Positions 1-11,200 of a DNA stretch of 64,000 bases are shown piece after piece. The notes under the pieces were generated by a model that saw nothing but the letters and a program-made list of their open reading frames with translations, was not told the origin of the DNA and made no database searches. Numbering within the stretch: the stretch's first letter is position 1; each line of letters begins with the position of its first letter. Origin of the DNA: Hydractinia symbiolongicarpus. Lineage: Eukaryota; Cnidaria; Hydrozoa; Anthoathecata; Hydractiniidae. The position numbers and the translations under genes are program-made. The stretch is taken from contig NC_079887.1 of NCBI RefSeq assembly GCF_029227915.1, forward strand, positions 17,979,650-18,043,649, written 5' to 3'.

Positions 1-166
1 GTAGTGCATTGAGAGTGTAAGGATTAGACCAATGGTAACATGCGCAGGCACGTGAAACCACGTGATTTACGTGTAAGGCTTTTATTAAGTGTCAAAAGGC
101 ATATTACTGCCTTCAGAGGCCTGTAAGAGTAGTTGACGGTGTTATTAAGCCTAGGCGCAATGGAAA

Positions 167-183
167 ACGACTTGGGAAGTCGT
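167..183. repeat. Short hairpin ACGACTT-GGG-AAGTCGT (exemplar)
   Basis: Seven-base perfect arms flank a GGG loop at a monomer end. The full form occurs where a monomer ends CGACTTGGGAAGTCGTAG (mostly class F). Many others read AAGTCTTAG and keep only 5-base arms, and those ending TTGGGACGTCGTAG carry a GACGTC palindrome instead. Confidence 0.7.
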
Positions 184-363
184 AGTCCATTGAGAGTGGA
201 GGGATTAGACGAATGGTAAACAGCGCAGGCACGTGGAACTACGTGCTTTACGTGTAAGGATTTTATTAGACATCAAAAAGCCATATTACAGTGTTTAGAG
301 GCCTGTGCGCGTAGTTGACTGTGTTTTAAAGACATGACGCAGTGGAAAACGATTTGGGACTTC
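182..363 (+). repeat. Representative 182-bp monomer, class G
   Basis: This monomer begins GTAGTCCATTGAGAGTGGAG and carries the class G marks GGATTAGACGAATGG and GGATTTTATTAGACATC. It shows the full order of conserved blocks and is 182 bases long. Class G usually alternates with class F, giving a 363-bp dimer that recurs in the 1-2 kb, 33-37 kb, 40-46 kb and 55-61 kb regions. Confidence 0.9.
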
Positions 364-544
364 GTAGTGCGTTGAGAGTGTAAGGATTAGACCAATGGTA
401 ACATGCGCAGGCACGTGAAACCACGTGATTTACGTGTAAGGCTTTTATTAAGTGTCAAAAGGCATATTACTGCCTTCAGAGGCCTGTAAGAGTAGTTGAC
501 GGTGTTATTAAGCCTAGGCGCAATGGAAAACGACTTGGGAAGTC
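364..544 (+). repeat. Representative 181-bp monomer, class F
   Basis: This monomer begins GTAGTGCGTTGAGAGTGTAA and carries AAGTGTCAAAAGGCATATTA and CTGCCTTCAGAGG, followed by TATTAAGCCTAGGCGC. It is one base shorter than most classes because GGCATATTA replaces GGCCATATTA. Its 3' end forms the longest version of a short hairpin (ACGACTT-GGG-AAGTCGT), as at 167-183 in the previous copy. Confidence 0.9.
422..429 (-). other. Exact match to the CDEI consensus RTCACRTG (exemplar)
   Basis: CACGTGAT on the plus strand reads ATCACGTG on the minus strand. It matches the budding-yeast centromere element CDEI, the Cbf1 site, because that element has a CACGTG core. The match occurs in most class A, C, E and F monomers. 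No CDEIII-like element accompanies it, so the match says only that an E-box-type site is present. Confidence 0.5.
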
Positions 545-801
545 GTAGTCCATTGAGAGTGGAAAGATTAGACCAATGGTAACCTGCGCAGGCACGTGAA
601 ACCACGTGATTTACGTGTAATGCTTTTATTAAGTGTCAAAAGGCATATTACGGCCTTCAGAGGCCTGTAAGAGTAGTTGACGGTGTTATTAAGCCTAGGC
701 GCAATGGAAAACGACTTGGTACGTCGTAGTCTGTTGATGGTGGAAGGATTAGACCAATGGTAACCAGCGCAAGCACGTGGAACCACGTGATTTATGTGTA
801 A

Positions 802-826
802 GGCCTTTATTAGGCAGCAAAAGGCC
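802..826. repeat. GGCCTTT / AAAGGCC inverted repeat (exemplar)
   Basis: Perfect 7-base arms at 802-808 and 820-826 flank an 11-base spacer. The pair is kept in most monomers that have both AAGGCCTTTATTAGG and AAAAGGCC. It is lost in class A (GGCTCTTTTTAGG with AAAATGCC) and F monomers. Confidence 0.65.
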
Positions 827-1861
827 ATATTGCAGCGTTTAGAGGCCTGTAAGCGTAGTTGACTGTGTTTTAAAGACATGACGCAATGGAAAGCGATTTG
901 GGACGTCGTAGTCTATAGAGAGTGGAAAGATTAGATAAATGGTAACCTGCGCAGGCACGTGAAACCACGTGATTTACGTGTAAGGCTCTTTTTAGGCATC
1001 AAAATGCCATTTTACGGTCTTTAGAGGTCTGTAGGCGTAGTTGACGGTGTTATAAAGCCATGGCGCAATGGAAAACGACTTGGGAAGTCTTAGTCTATTG
1101 AGAGTGGAAGGATTAGACCATTGTTAAACAGCGCAGGCATGTGGAACCACGTGCTTCACGTGTAAGTCCTTTATTAGGCATCAAAAGGCCATATTACAGT
1201 GTTTAGAGGCCTGTAAGCGTAGTTGACTGTGTTTTAAAGACATGACGCAGTGGAAAACAACTTGGGACGTTGTAGTCCATTGACAGTGAAAGGATTAGTC
1301 CAATGGTAACCTGCGCAGGCACGTGAAACCACGTGATTTACGTGTAAGGCTCTTTTTAGGCATCAAAATGCCATATTACGGCGTTTAGAGGCCTTTGCGT
1401 AGTTCATTGCGTTTTAAAGACATAGCGCAATGGATAACGATTTGGGACGTCGTAGTCTATAGAGAGTGGCAAGGTTAGACCAATGGTAACCTGCACAGGC
1501 ACGTGAAACCACGTGATTAACGTGTAAGGCCTTTGTTAGGTGCCAAAAGGCCATATTACAGTCCTTAGAGGCCTGTGCGCGTAGTTGACTGTGTTTTAAA
1601 GACAAGGCGCAATGGAAAACGATTTGGGACTTCGTAGTGCGTTGAAAGTGTAAGGATTAGACCAATGGTAACATGCGCAGGCACGTGAAACCACGTGATT
1701 TACGTGTAAGGCTTTTATTAAGTGTCAAAAGGCATATTACTGCCTTCAGAGGCCTGTAAGAGTAGTTGACGGTGTTATTAAGTCTAGGCGCAATGGAAAA
1801 CGACTTGGGAAGTCGTAGTCCATTGAGAGTGGAGGGATTAGACGAATGGTAAACAGTGCAG

Positions 1862-1879
1862 GCACGTGGAACCACGTGC
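1862..1879. repeat. E-box palindrome GCACGTGG-AA-CCACGTGC (exemplar)
   Basis: Two perfect 8-base arms are separated by AA, each containing a CACGTG E-box. This form is found in monomers of classes B (often with one arm changed to GCATGTGG) and G across the window. Class A, F and H monomers have GTGAAACCACGTG instead, which keeps both CACGTG cores but weakens the dyad. A third ACGTG core (TTTACGTG) usually follows 4 bases after the second. Cores of this type are bound by bHLH proteins in many eukaryotes, but binding here is an inference. Confidence 0.85.
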
Positions 1880-2054
1880 TTTAAGTGAAAGGCCCTTACT
1901 AGCTGTCAAAAGACCATTTTACGGTCTTTAGAGGTCTGTAAGCGTAGTTGACGGTGTTATAAAGCCATGGCGGAATAAAAAACAACTTGGGAAGTCGTAG
2001 TCCATTGAGAGTGAAAGGATTAGACCAATGATAACCTGCGAAGGCACGTGGAAC

Positions 2055-2065
2055 CACGTGAAGGC
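2055..2065 (+). repeat. 10-bp-deleted C-class monomer lineage (first of six)
   Basis: CACGTGAAGGC replaces CACGTGATTTACGTACAAGGC, a loss of 10 bases that removes the third ACGTG core. The same deletion occurs at 31292-31302, 36736-36746, 42360-42370, 45439-45449 and 59590-59600, in each case in a class C monomer with TTATTAAGCATC. A shared breakpoint implies one deletion event spread by duplication. Confidence 0.88.
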
Positions 2066-3019
2066 TTTTATTAAGCATCAACAGGCCATAATACAGTCTT
2101 TACAGGCCTGTGCGCGTAGTTGACTGTGTTTTAAAGACTTGGCGCAATGGAAAAAGACTTGGTACGTCGTAGTCTAATGAGAGTTGAAGAACTAGACCAA
2201 TGTTAACCTGCGCAGGCACGTGGAACTACGTGATTTATTTGTAAGGCCTTTATTAGGCAGCAAAAGGCCATATTACAGCGTTTAGAGGCCTGTAAGCGTA
2301 GTTGACTGTGTTTTAAAGACATGACGCAATGGAAAACAACTTAGGACGTCGTAGTCTATAGAGAGTGGAAAGATTAGACCAATGGTAACCTGCGCAGGCA
2401 CGTGAAACCACGTGATTTACGTGTAAGGCTTTTATTAAGTGTCAAAAGGCATATTACGGCCTTCAGAGGCCTGTAAGAGTAGTTGACGGTGTTATTAAGC
2501 CTAGACGCAATGGAAAACCACTTGGTACGTCGTAGTCTGTTGATGGTGGAAGGATTAGACCAATGGTAACCAGCGCAAGCACGTGGAACCACGTGATTTA
2601 TGTGTAAGGCCTTTATTAGGCAGCAAAAGGCCATATTACAGCGTTTAGAGGCCTGTAAGCGTAGTTGACTGTGTTTTAAAGACATGACGCAATGGAAAAC
2701 GATTTGGGACGTCGTAGTCTATAGAGAGTGGAAAGATTAGATCAATGGTAACCTGCGCAGGCACGTGAAACCACGTGATTTACGTGTAAGGCTCTTTTTA
2801 GGCATCAAAATGCCATTTTACGGTCTTTAGAGGTCTGTAAGCGTAGTTGACGGTGTTATAAAGCCATGGCGCAATGGAAAACGACTTGGGAAGTCTTAGT
2901 CTATTGAGAGTGGAAGGATTAGACCATTGTTAAACAGCGCAGGCATGTGGAACCACGTGCTTCACGTGTAAGTCCTTTATTAGGCATCAAAAGGCCATAT
3001 TACAGTCCTTAGAGGCCTG

Positions 3020-5746
3020 TGCGCGTAGTTGACTGTGTTTTAAAGACATGACGCAGTGGAAAACGATTTGGGACTTCGTAGTGCGTTGAGAGTGTAAGGA
3101 TTAGACCAATGGTAACATGCGCAGGCACGTGAAACCACGTGATTTACGTGTAAGGCTTTTATTAAGTGTCAAAAGGCATATTACGGCCTTCAGAGGCCTG
3201 TAAGAGTAGTTGACGGTGTTATTAAGGCTAGGCGCAAGGGAAAACGACTTGGTACGTCGTAGTCTATTGATGGTGGAAGGATTAGACCAATGGTAACCAG
3301 CGCAAGCACGTGGAACCACGTGATTTAAGTGAAAGGCTCTTACTAGCTGTCAAAAGGCCATTTTACGGTCTTTAGAGGTCTAAAAGAGTAGTTGACGGTG
3401 TTATAACGCCATGGCGCAATGGAAAACGACTTGGGAAGTCTTAGTCCATTGAGAGTGGAAGGATTAGACCATTGTTAAACAGCGCAGGCATGTGGAACCA
3501 CGTGCTTTACGTGTAAGGCCTTTATTAGACATCAAAAGGCCATTTTACGGTCTTTAGAGGTCAGTAAGAGTAGTTGACGGTGTTATAACGCCATGGCGCA
3601 ATGGAAAACGACTTGGGAAGTCTTAGTCCATTGAGAGTGGAAGGATTAGACCATTGTTAAACAGCGCAGGCATGTGGAACCACGTGCTTTACGTGTAAGG
3701 CCTTTATTAGACATCAAAAGGCCATATTACAGTGTTTAGAGGCCTGTAAGCGTAGTTGACTGTGTTTTAAAGACATGACGCAGTGGAAAACAACTTGGGA
3801 CGTCGTAGTCCATTGACAGTGAAAGGATTAGACCAATGGTAACCTGCGAAGGCACGTGGAACCACGTGATTTACGTACAAGGCTTTTATTAAGCATCAAA
3901 AGGCCATATTACAGTCTTTACAGGCCTGTGCGCGTGGTTGACTGTGTTTTAAAGACTTTGCGCAATGGAAAAAGACTTGGGACGTCGTAGTCTAATGAGA
4001 CTTGAAGGACTAGATCAATGGTAACCTGCGCAGGCACGTGGAACTACGTGATTTATGTGTAAGGCCTTTATTAGGCAGCAAAAGGCCATATTACAGCGTT
4101 TAGAGGCCTGTAAGCGTAGTTGACTGTGTTTTAAAGACATGACGCAATGGAAAACAATTTGGGACGTCGTAGTCTATAGAGAGTGGAAAGATTAGACCAA
4201 TGGTAACCTGCACAGGCACGTGAAACCACGTGATTTACGTGTAAGGCCTTTATTTGGTGTCAAAAGGCCATATTACAGTCTTTAGAGGCCTGTGCGCGTA
4301 GTTCACTGTGTTTTAAAGACATGGCGCAATGGAAAACGACTTGGTACGTCGTAGTCTATTGATGGTGGAAGGATAAGACCAATGGTAACCAGCGCAAGCA
4401 CGTGGAACCACGTGATTAAGTTAAAGGCCCTTACTAGCTGTCAAAAGGCCATTTTACGGTCTTTAGAGGTCTGTCAGCGTAGTTGACGGTGTTATAAAGC
4501 CATGGCGCAATGGAAAACGACTTGGGAAGTCTTAGTCCATTGAGAGTGAAAAGATTAGACCAATGGTAACCTGCGCAGGCACGTGAAACCACGTGATTTA
4601 TGTGTAAGGCTCTTTTTAGTTATCAAAATGCCATATTACGGCGTTTAGAGGCCTGTGCGCGTAGTTCACTGTGTTTTAAAGACATGGCGCAATGGAAAAC
4701 GATTTGGGACGTCGTAGTCTATAGAGAGTGGCAAGGTTAGACCAATGGTAACCTGCGCAGGCACGTGAAACCACGTGATTTACGTGTAAGGCCTTTATTA
4801 GGCAGCAAAAGGCCATATTACAGCGTTTAGAGGCCTGTAAGCGTAGTTGACTGTGTTTTAAAGACATGACGCAATGGAAAACAATTTGGGACGTCGTAGT
4901 CTATAGAGAGTGGAAAGATTAGACCAATGGTAACCTGCGCAGGCACGTGAAACCACGTGATTTACGTGTAAGGCTCTTTTTAGGCATCAAAATGCCATAT
5001 TACGGCGTTAAGAGGCCTGTGCGCGTAGTTTATTGTGTTTTAAAGACATGGCGCAATGGATAACGATTTGGGACGTCGTAGTCTATAGAGAGTGGCAAAG
5101 TTAGACCAATGGTAACCTGCGCAGGCACGTGAAACCACGTGATTTACGTGTAAGTCCTTTATTAGGCATCAAAATGCCATATTACGGCATTTAGAGGCCT
5201 TTGCGCGTAGTTCATTGCGTTTTAAAGACATAGCGCAATGGATAACGATTTGGGACGTCGTAGTCTATAGAGAGTGGCAAGGTTAGACCAATGGTAACCT
5301 GCGCAGGCACGTGAAACCACGTGATTAACGTGTAAGGCCTTTATTAGGTGCCAAAAGGCCATATTACAGTCCTTAGAGGCATGTGCGCGTAGTTCACTGT
5401 GTTTTAAAGACAAGGCGCAATGGAAAACGATTTGGGACGTCGTAGTCTATAGAGAGTGGCAAGGTTAGACCAATGGTAACCTGCGCAGGCACGTGAAACC
5501 ACGTGATTTACGTGTAGGGCCTTTATTAGGTGTCAAAAGGCATATTACGGCCTTCAGAGGCCTGTAAGAGTAGTTGACGGTGTTATTAAGCCTAGGCGCA
5601 ATGGAAAATGACTTGGGAATTCGTAGTCCATTAAGAGTGCAGGGATTAGAGGAATGGTAAACAGCGCAGGCACGTGGAACCACGTGCTTTACGTGTAAGG
5701 CCTTTATTAGACATCAAAAAGCCATATTACAGTGTTTAGAGGCATG
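3020..5746 (+). repeat. 2727-bp HOR, copy 1
   Basis: This copy lacks the GGATCC site seen in the later copies and reads GGAACC there. Its private variants include TCTAAAAGAG near 3370, AGACTTTGCGC near 3954 and TAGTTATC near 4619. It also has GGCATGTGCG with an A at 5381 where copy 2 has C at 8108. These private changes make it the most distinct of the full copies. Confidence 0.85.
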
Positions 5747-8473
5747 TGCGCGTAGTTGACTGTGTTTTAAAGACATGACGCAGTGGAAAACGATTTGGGA
5801 CTTCGTAGTGCGTTGAGAGTGTAAGGATTAGACCAATGGTAACATGCGCAGGCACGTGAAACCACGTGATTTACGTGTAAGGCTTTTATTGAGTGTCAAA
5901 AGGCATATTACGGCCTTCAGAGGCCTGTAAGAGTAGTTGACGGTGTTATTAAGGCTAGGCGCAATGGAAAACGACTTGGTACGTCGTAGTCTATTGATGG
6001 TGGAAGGATTAGACCAATGGTAACCAGCGCAAGCACGTGGAACCACGTGATTTAAGTGAAAGGCTCTTACTAGCTGTCAAAAGGCCATTTTACGGTCTTT
6101 AGAGGCCTGTAAGAGTAGTTGACGGTGTTATAACGCCATGGCGCAATGGAAAACGACTTGGGAAGTCTTAGTCCATTGAGAGTGGAAGGATTAGACCATT
6201 GTTAAACAGCGCAGGCATGTGGATCCACGTGCTTTACGTGTAAGGCCTTTATTAGACATCAAAAGGCCATTTTACGGTCTTTAGAGGTCTGTAAGAGTAG
6301 TTGACGGTGTTATAACGCCATGGCGCAATGGAAAACGACTTGGGAAGTCTTAGTCCATTGAGAGTGGAAGGATTAGACCATTGTTAAACAGCGCAGGCAT
6401 GTGGAACCACGTGCTTTACGTGTAAGGCCTTTATTAGACATCAAAAGGCCATATTACAGTGTTTAGAGGCCTGTAAGCGTAGTTGACTGTGTTTTAAAGA
6501 CATGACGCAGTGGAAAACAACTTGGGACGTCGTAGTCCATTGACAGTGAAAGGATTAGACCAATGGTAACCTGCGAAGGCACGTGGAACCACGTGATTTA
6601 CGTACAAGGCTTTTATTAAGCATCAAAAGGCCATATTACAGTCTTTACAGGCCTGTGCGCGTGGTTGACTGTGTTTTAAAGACTTGGCGCAATGGAAAAA
6701 GACTTGGGACGTCGTAGTCTAATGAGAGTTGAAGGACTAGATCAATGGTAACCTGCGCAGGCACGTGGAACTACGTGATTTATGTGTAAGGCCTTTATTA
6801 GGCAGCAAAAGGCCATATTACAGCGTTTAGAGGCCTGTAAGCGTAGTTGACTGTGTTTTAAAGACATGACGCAATGGAAAACAATTTGGGACGTCGTAGT
6901 CTATAGAGAGTGGAAAGATTAGACCAATGGTAACCTGCACAGGCACGTGAAACCACGTGATTTACGTGTAAGGCCTTTATTTGGTGTCAAAAGGCCATAT
7001 TACAGTCTTTAGAGGCCTGTGCGCGTAGTTCACTGTGTTTTAAAGACATGGCGCAATGGAAAACGACTTGGTACGTCGTAGTCTATTGATGGTGGAAGGA
7101 TAAGACCAATGGTAACCAGCGCAAGCACGTGGAACCACGTGATTAAGTTAAAGGCCCTTACTAGCTGTCAAAAGGCCATTTTACGGTCTTTAGAGGTCTG
7201 TCAGCGTAGTTGACGGTGTTATAAAGCCATGGCGCAATGGAAAACGACTTGGGAAGTCTTAGTCCATTGAGAGTGAAAAGATTAGACCAATGGTAACCTG
7301 CGCAGGCACGTGAAACCACGTGATTTATGTGTAAGGCTCTTTTTAGTCATCAAAATGCCATATTACGGCGTTTAGAGGCCTGTGCGCGTAGTTCACTGTG
7401 TTTTAAAGACATGGCGCAATGGAAAACGATTTGGGACGTCGTAGTCTATAGAGAGTGGCAAGGTTAGACCAATGGTAACCTGCGCAGGCACGTGAAACCA
7501 CGTGATTTACGTGTAAGGCCTTTATTAGGCAGCAAAAGGCCATATTACAGCGTTTAGAGGCCTGTAAGCGTAGTTGACTGTGTTTTAAAGACATGACGCA
7601 ATGGAAAACAATTTGGGACGTCGTAGTCTATAGAGAGTGGAAAGATTAGACCAATGGTAACCTGCGCAGGCACGTGAAACCACGTGATTTACGTGTAAGG
7701 CTCTTTTTAGGCATCAAAATGCCATATTACGGCGTTAAGAGGCCTGTGCGCGTAGTTTATTGTGTTTTAAAGACATGGCGCAATGGATAACGATTTGGGA
7801 CGTCGTAGTCTATAGAGAGTGGCAAAGTTAGACCAATGGTAACCTGCGCAGGCACGTGAAACCACGTGATTTACGTGTAAGTCCTTTATTAGGCATCAAA
7901 ATGCCATATTACGGCATTTAGAGGCCTTTGCGCGTAGTTCATTGCGTTTTAAAGACATAGCGCAATGGATAACGATTTGGGACGTCGTAGTCTATAGAGA
8001 GTGGCAAGGTTAGACCAATGGTAACCTGCGCAGGCACGTGAAACCACGTGATTAACGTGTAAGGCCTTTATTAGGTGCCAAAAGGCCATATTACAGTCCT
8101 TAGAGGCCTGTGCGCGTAGTTCACTGTGTTTTAAAGACAAGGCGCAATGGAAAACGATTTGGGACGTCGTAGTCTATAGAGAGTGGCAAGGTTAGACCAA
8201 TGGTAACCTGCGCAGGCACGTGAAACCACGTGATTTACGTGTAGGGCCTTTATTAGGTGTCAAAAGGCATATTACGGCCTTCAGAGGCCTGTAAGAGTAG
8301 TTGACGGTGTTATTAAGCCTAGGCGCAATGGAAAATGACTTGGGAATTCGTAGTCCATTAAGAGTGCAGGGATTAGAGGAATGGTAAACAGCGCAGGCAC
8401 GTGGAACCACGTGCTTTACGTGTAAGGCCTTTATTAGACATCAAAAAGCCATATTACAGTGTTTAGAGGCATG
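5747..8473 (+). repeat. 2727-bp HOR, copy 2
   Basis: This copy is nearly identical to copy 3. It gains a GGATCC site at 6221-6226, which is repeated at 8948-8953 and 11675-11680. It retains the common A at 6175 where copy 3 has T at 8902. Confidence 0.88.
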
Positions 8474-11200
8474 TGCGCGTAGTTGACTGTGTTTTAAAGA
8501 CATGACGCAGTGGAAAACGATTTGGGACTTCGTAGTGCGTTGAGAGTGTAAGGATTAGACCAATGGTAACATGCGCAGGCACGTGAAACCACGTGATTTA
8601 CGTGTAAGGCTTTTATTGAGTGTCAAAAGGCATATTACGGCCTTCAGAGGCCTGTAAGAGTAGTTGACGGTGTTATTAAGGCTAGGCGCAATGGAAAACG
8701 ACTTGGTACGTCGTAGTCTATTGATGGTGGAAGGATTAGACCAATGGTAACCAGCGCAAGCACGTGGAACCACGTGATTTAAGTGAAAGGCTCTTACTAG
8801 CTGTCAAAAGGCCATTTTACGGTCTTTAGAGGCCTGTAAGAGTAGTTGACGGTGTTATAACGCCATGGCGCAATGGAAAACGACTTGGGAAGTCTTAGTC
8901 CTTTGAGAGTGGAAGGATTAGACCATTGTTAAACAGCGCAGGCATGTGGATCCACGTGCTTTACGTGTAAGGCCTTTATTAGACATCAAAAGGCCATTTT
9001 ACGGTCTTTAGAGGTCTGTAAGAGTAGTTGACGGTGTTATAACGCCATGGCGCAATGGAAAACGACTTGGGAAGTCTTAGTCCATTGAGAGTGGAAGGAT
9101 TAGACCATTGTTAAACAGCGCAGGCATGTGGAACCACGTGCTTTACGTGTAAGGCCTTTATTAGACATCAAAAGGCCATATTACAGTGTTTAGAGGCCTG
9201 TAAGCGTAGTTGACTGTGTTTTAAAGACATGACGCAGTGGAAAACAACTTGGGACGTCGTAGTCCATTGACAGTGAAAGGATTAGACCAATGGTAACCTG
9301 CGAAGGCACGTGGAACCACGTGATTTACGTACAAGGCTTTTATTAAGCATCAAAAGGCCATATTACAGTCTTTACAGGCCTGTGCGCGTGGTTGACTGTG
9401 TTTTAAAGACTTGGCGCAATGGAAAAAGACTTGGGACGTCGTAGTCTAATGAGAGTTGAAGGACTAGATCAATGGTAACCTGCGCAGGCACGTGGAACTA
9501 CGTGATTTATGTGTAAGGCCTTTATTAGGCAGCAAAAGGCCATATTACAGCGTTTAGAGGCCTGTAAGCGTAGTTGACTGTGTTTTAAAGACATGACGCA
9601 ATGGAAAACAATTTGGGACGTCGTAGTCTATAGAGAGTGGAAAGATTAGACCAATGGTAACCTGCACAGGCACGTGAAACCACGTGATTTACGTGTAAGG
9701 CCTTTATTTGGTGTCAAAAGGCCATATTACAGTCTTTAGAGGCCTGTGCGCGTAGTTCACTGTGTTTTAAAGACATGGCGCAATGGAAAACGACTTGGTA
9801 CGTCGTAGTCTATTGATGGTGGAAGGATAAGACCAATGGTAACCAGCGCAAGCACGTGGAACCACGTGATTAAGTTAAAGGCCCTTACTAGCTGTCAAAA
9901 GGCCATTTTACGGTCTTTAGAGGTCTGTCAGCGTAGTTGACGGTGTTATAAAGCCATGGCGCAATGGAAAACGACTTGGGAAGTCTTAGTCCATTGAGAG
10001 TGAAAAGATTAGACCAATGGTAACCTGCGCAGGCACGTGAAACCACGTGATTTATGTGTAAGGCTCTTTTTAGTCATCAAAATGCCATATTACGGCGTTT
10101 AGAGGCCTGTGCGCGTAGTTCACTGTGTTTTAAAGACATGGCGCAATGGAAAACGATTTGGGACGTCGTAGTCTATAGAGAGTGGCAAGGTTAGACCAAT
10201 GGTAACCTGCGCAGGCACGTGAAACCACGTGATTTACGTGTAAGGCCTTTATTAGGCAGCAAAAGGCCATATTACAGCGTTTAGAGGCCTGTAAGCGTAG
10301 TTGACTGTGTTTTAAAGACATGACGCAATGGAAAACAATTTGGGACGTCGTAGTCTATAGAGAGTGGAAAGATTAGACCAATGGTAACCTGCGCAGGCAC
10401 GTGAAACCACGTGATTTACGTGTAAGGCTCTTTTTAGGCATCAAAATGCCATATTACGGCGTTAAGAGGCCTGTGCGCGTAGTTTATTGTGTTTTAAAGA
10501 CATGGCGCAATGGATAACGATTTGGGACGTCGTAGTCTATAGAGAGTGGCAAAGTTAGACCAATGGTAACCTGCGCAGGCACGTGAAACCACGTGATTTA
10601 CGTGTAAGTCCTTTATTAGGCATCAAAATGCCATATTACGGCATTTAGAGGCCTTTGCGCGTAGTTCATTGCGTTTTAAAGACATAGCGCAATGGATAAC
10701 GATTTGGGACGTCGTAGTCTATAGAGAGTGGCAAGGTTAGACCAATGGTAACCTGCGCAGGCACGTGAAACCACGTGATTAACGTGTAAGGCCTTTATTA
10801 GGTGCCAAAAGGCCATATTACAGTCCTTAGAGGCCTGTGCGCGTAGTTCACTGTGTTTTAAAGACAAGGCGCAATGGAAAACGATTTGGGACGTCGTAGT
10901 CTATAGAGAGTGGCAAGGTTAGACCAATGGTAACCTGCGCAGGCACGTGAAACCACGTGATTTACGTGTAGGGCCTTTATTAGGTGTCAAAAGGCATATT
11001 ACGGCCTTCAGAGGCCTGTAAGAGTAGTTGACGGTGTTATTAAGCCTAGGCGCAATGGAAAATGACTTGGGAATTCGTAGTCCATTAAGAGTGCAGGGAT
11101 TAGAGGAATGGTAAACAGCGCAGGCACGTGGAACCACGTGCTTTACGTGTAAGGCCTTTATTAGACATCAAAAAGCCATATTACAGTGTTTAGAGGCATG
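8474..11200 (+). repeat. 2727-bp HOR, copy 3
   Basis: This copy is nearly identical to copy 2 and shares its GGATCC site at 8948-8953. It carries a private T at 8902, giving TCCTTTGAG. The matching base is A in copy 2 (6175) and in the fourth, partial copy (11629). Confidence 0.88.

Larger units (their letters stand above)
1..3019 (+). repeat. Mixed-class satellite segment
   Basis: This segment holds about 17 monomers of classes F, G, E, A, B, C and D without a clear local tandem HOR. F/G pairs at 1-544 and near 1640-1875 represent the 363-bp dimer. The stretches near 545-1250 and 2350-3050 resemble each other at an offset of about 1806 bp, which is ten monomers less the 10 bp deleted in a monomer at 2055-2065. 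Confidence 0.75.

Noticed and set aside
355-380. Possible CENP-B box at CTTCGTAGTGCGTTGAG
   Set aside because: It has TTCG but lacks the required A and the CGGG core of NTTCGNNNNANNCGGGN. No other position in the monomer fits better.
6221-6226. GGATCC as a cloning scar or vector junction
   Set aside because: It is a single-base variant of the common GGAACC inside the E-box palindrome and recurs exactly once per HOR copy, so it is natural.
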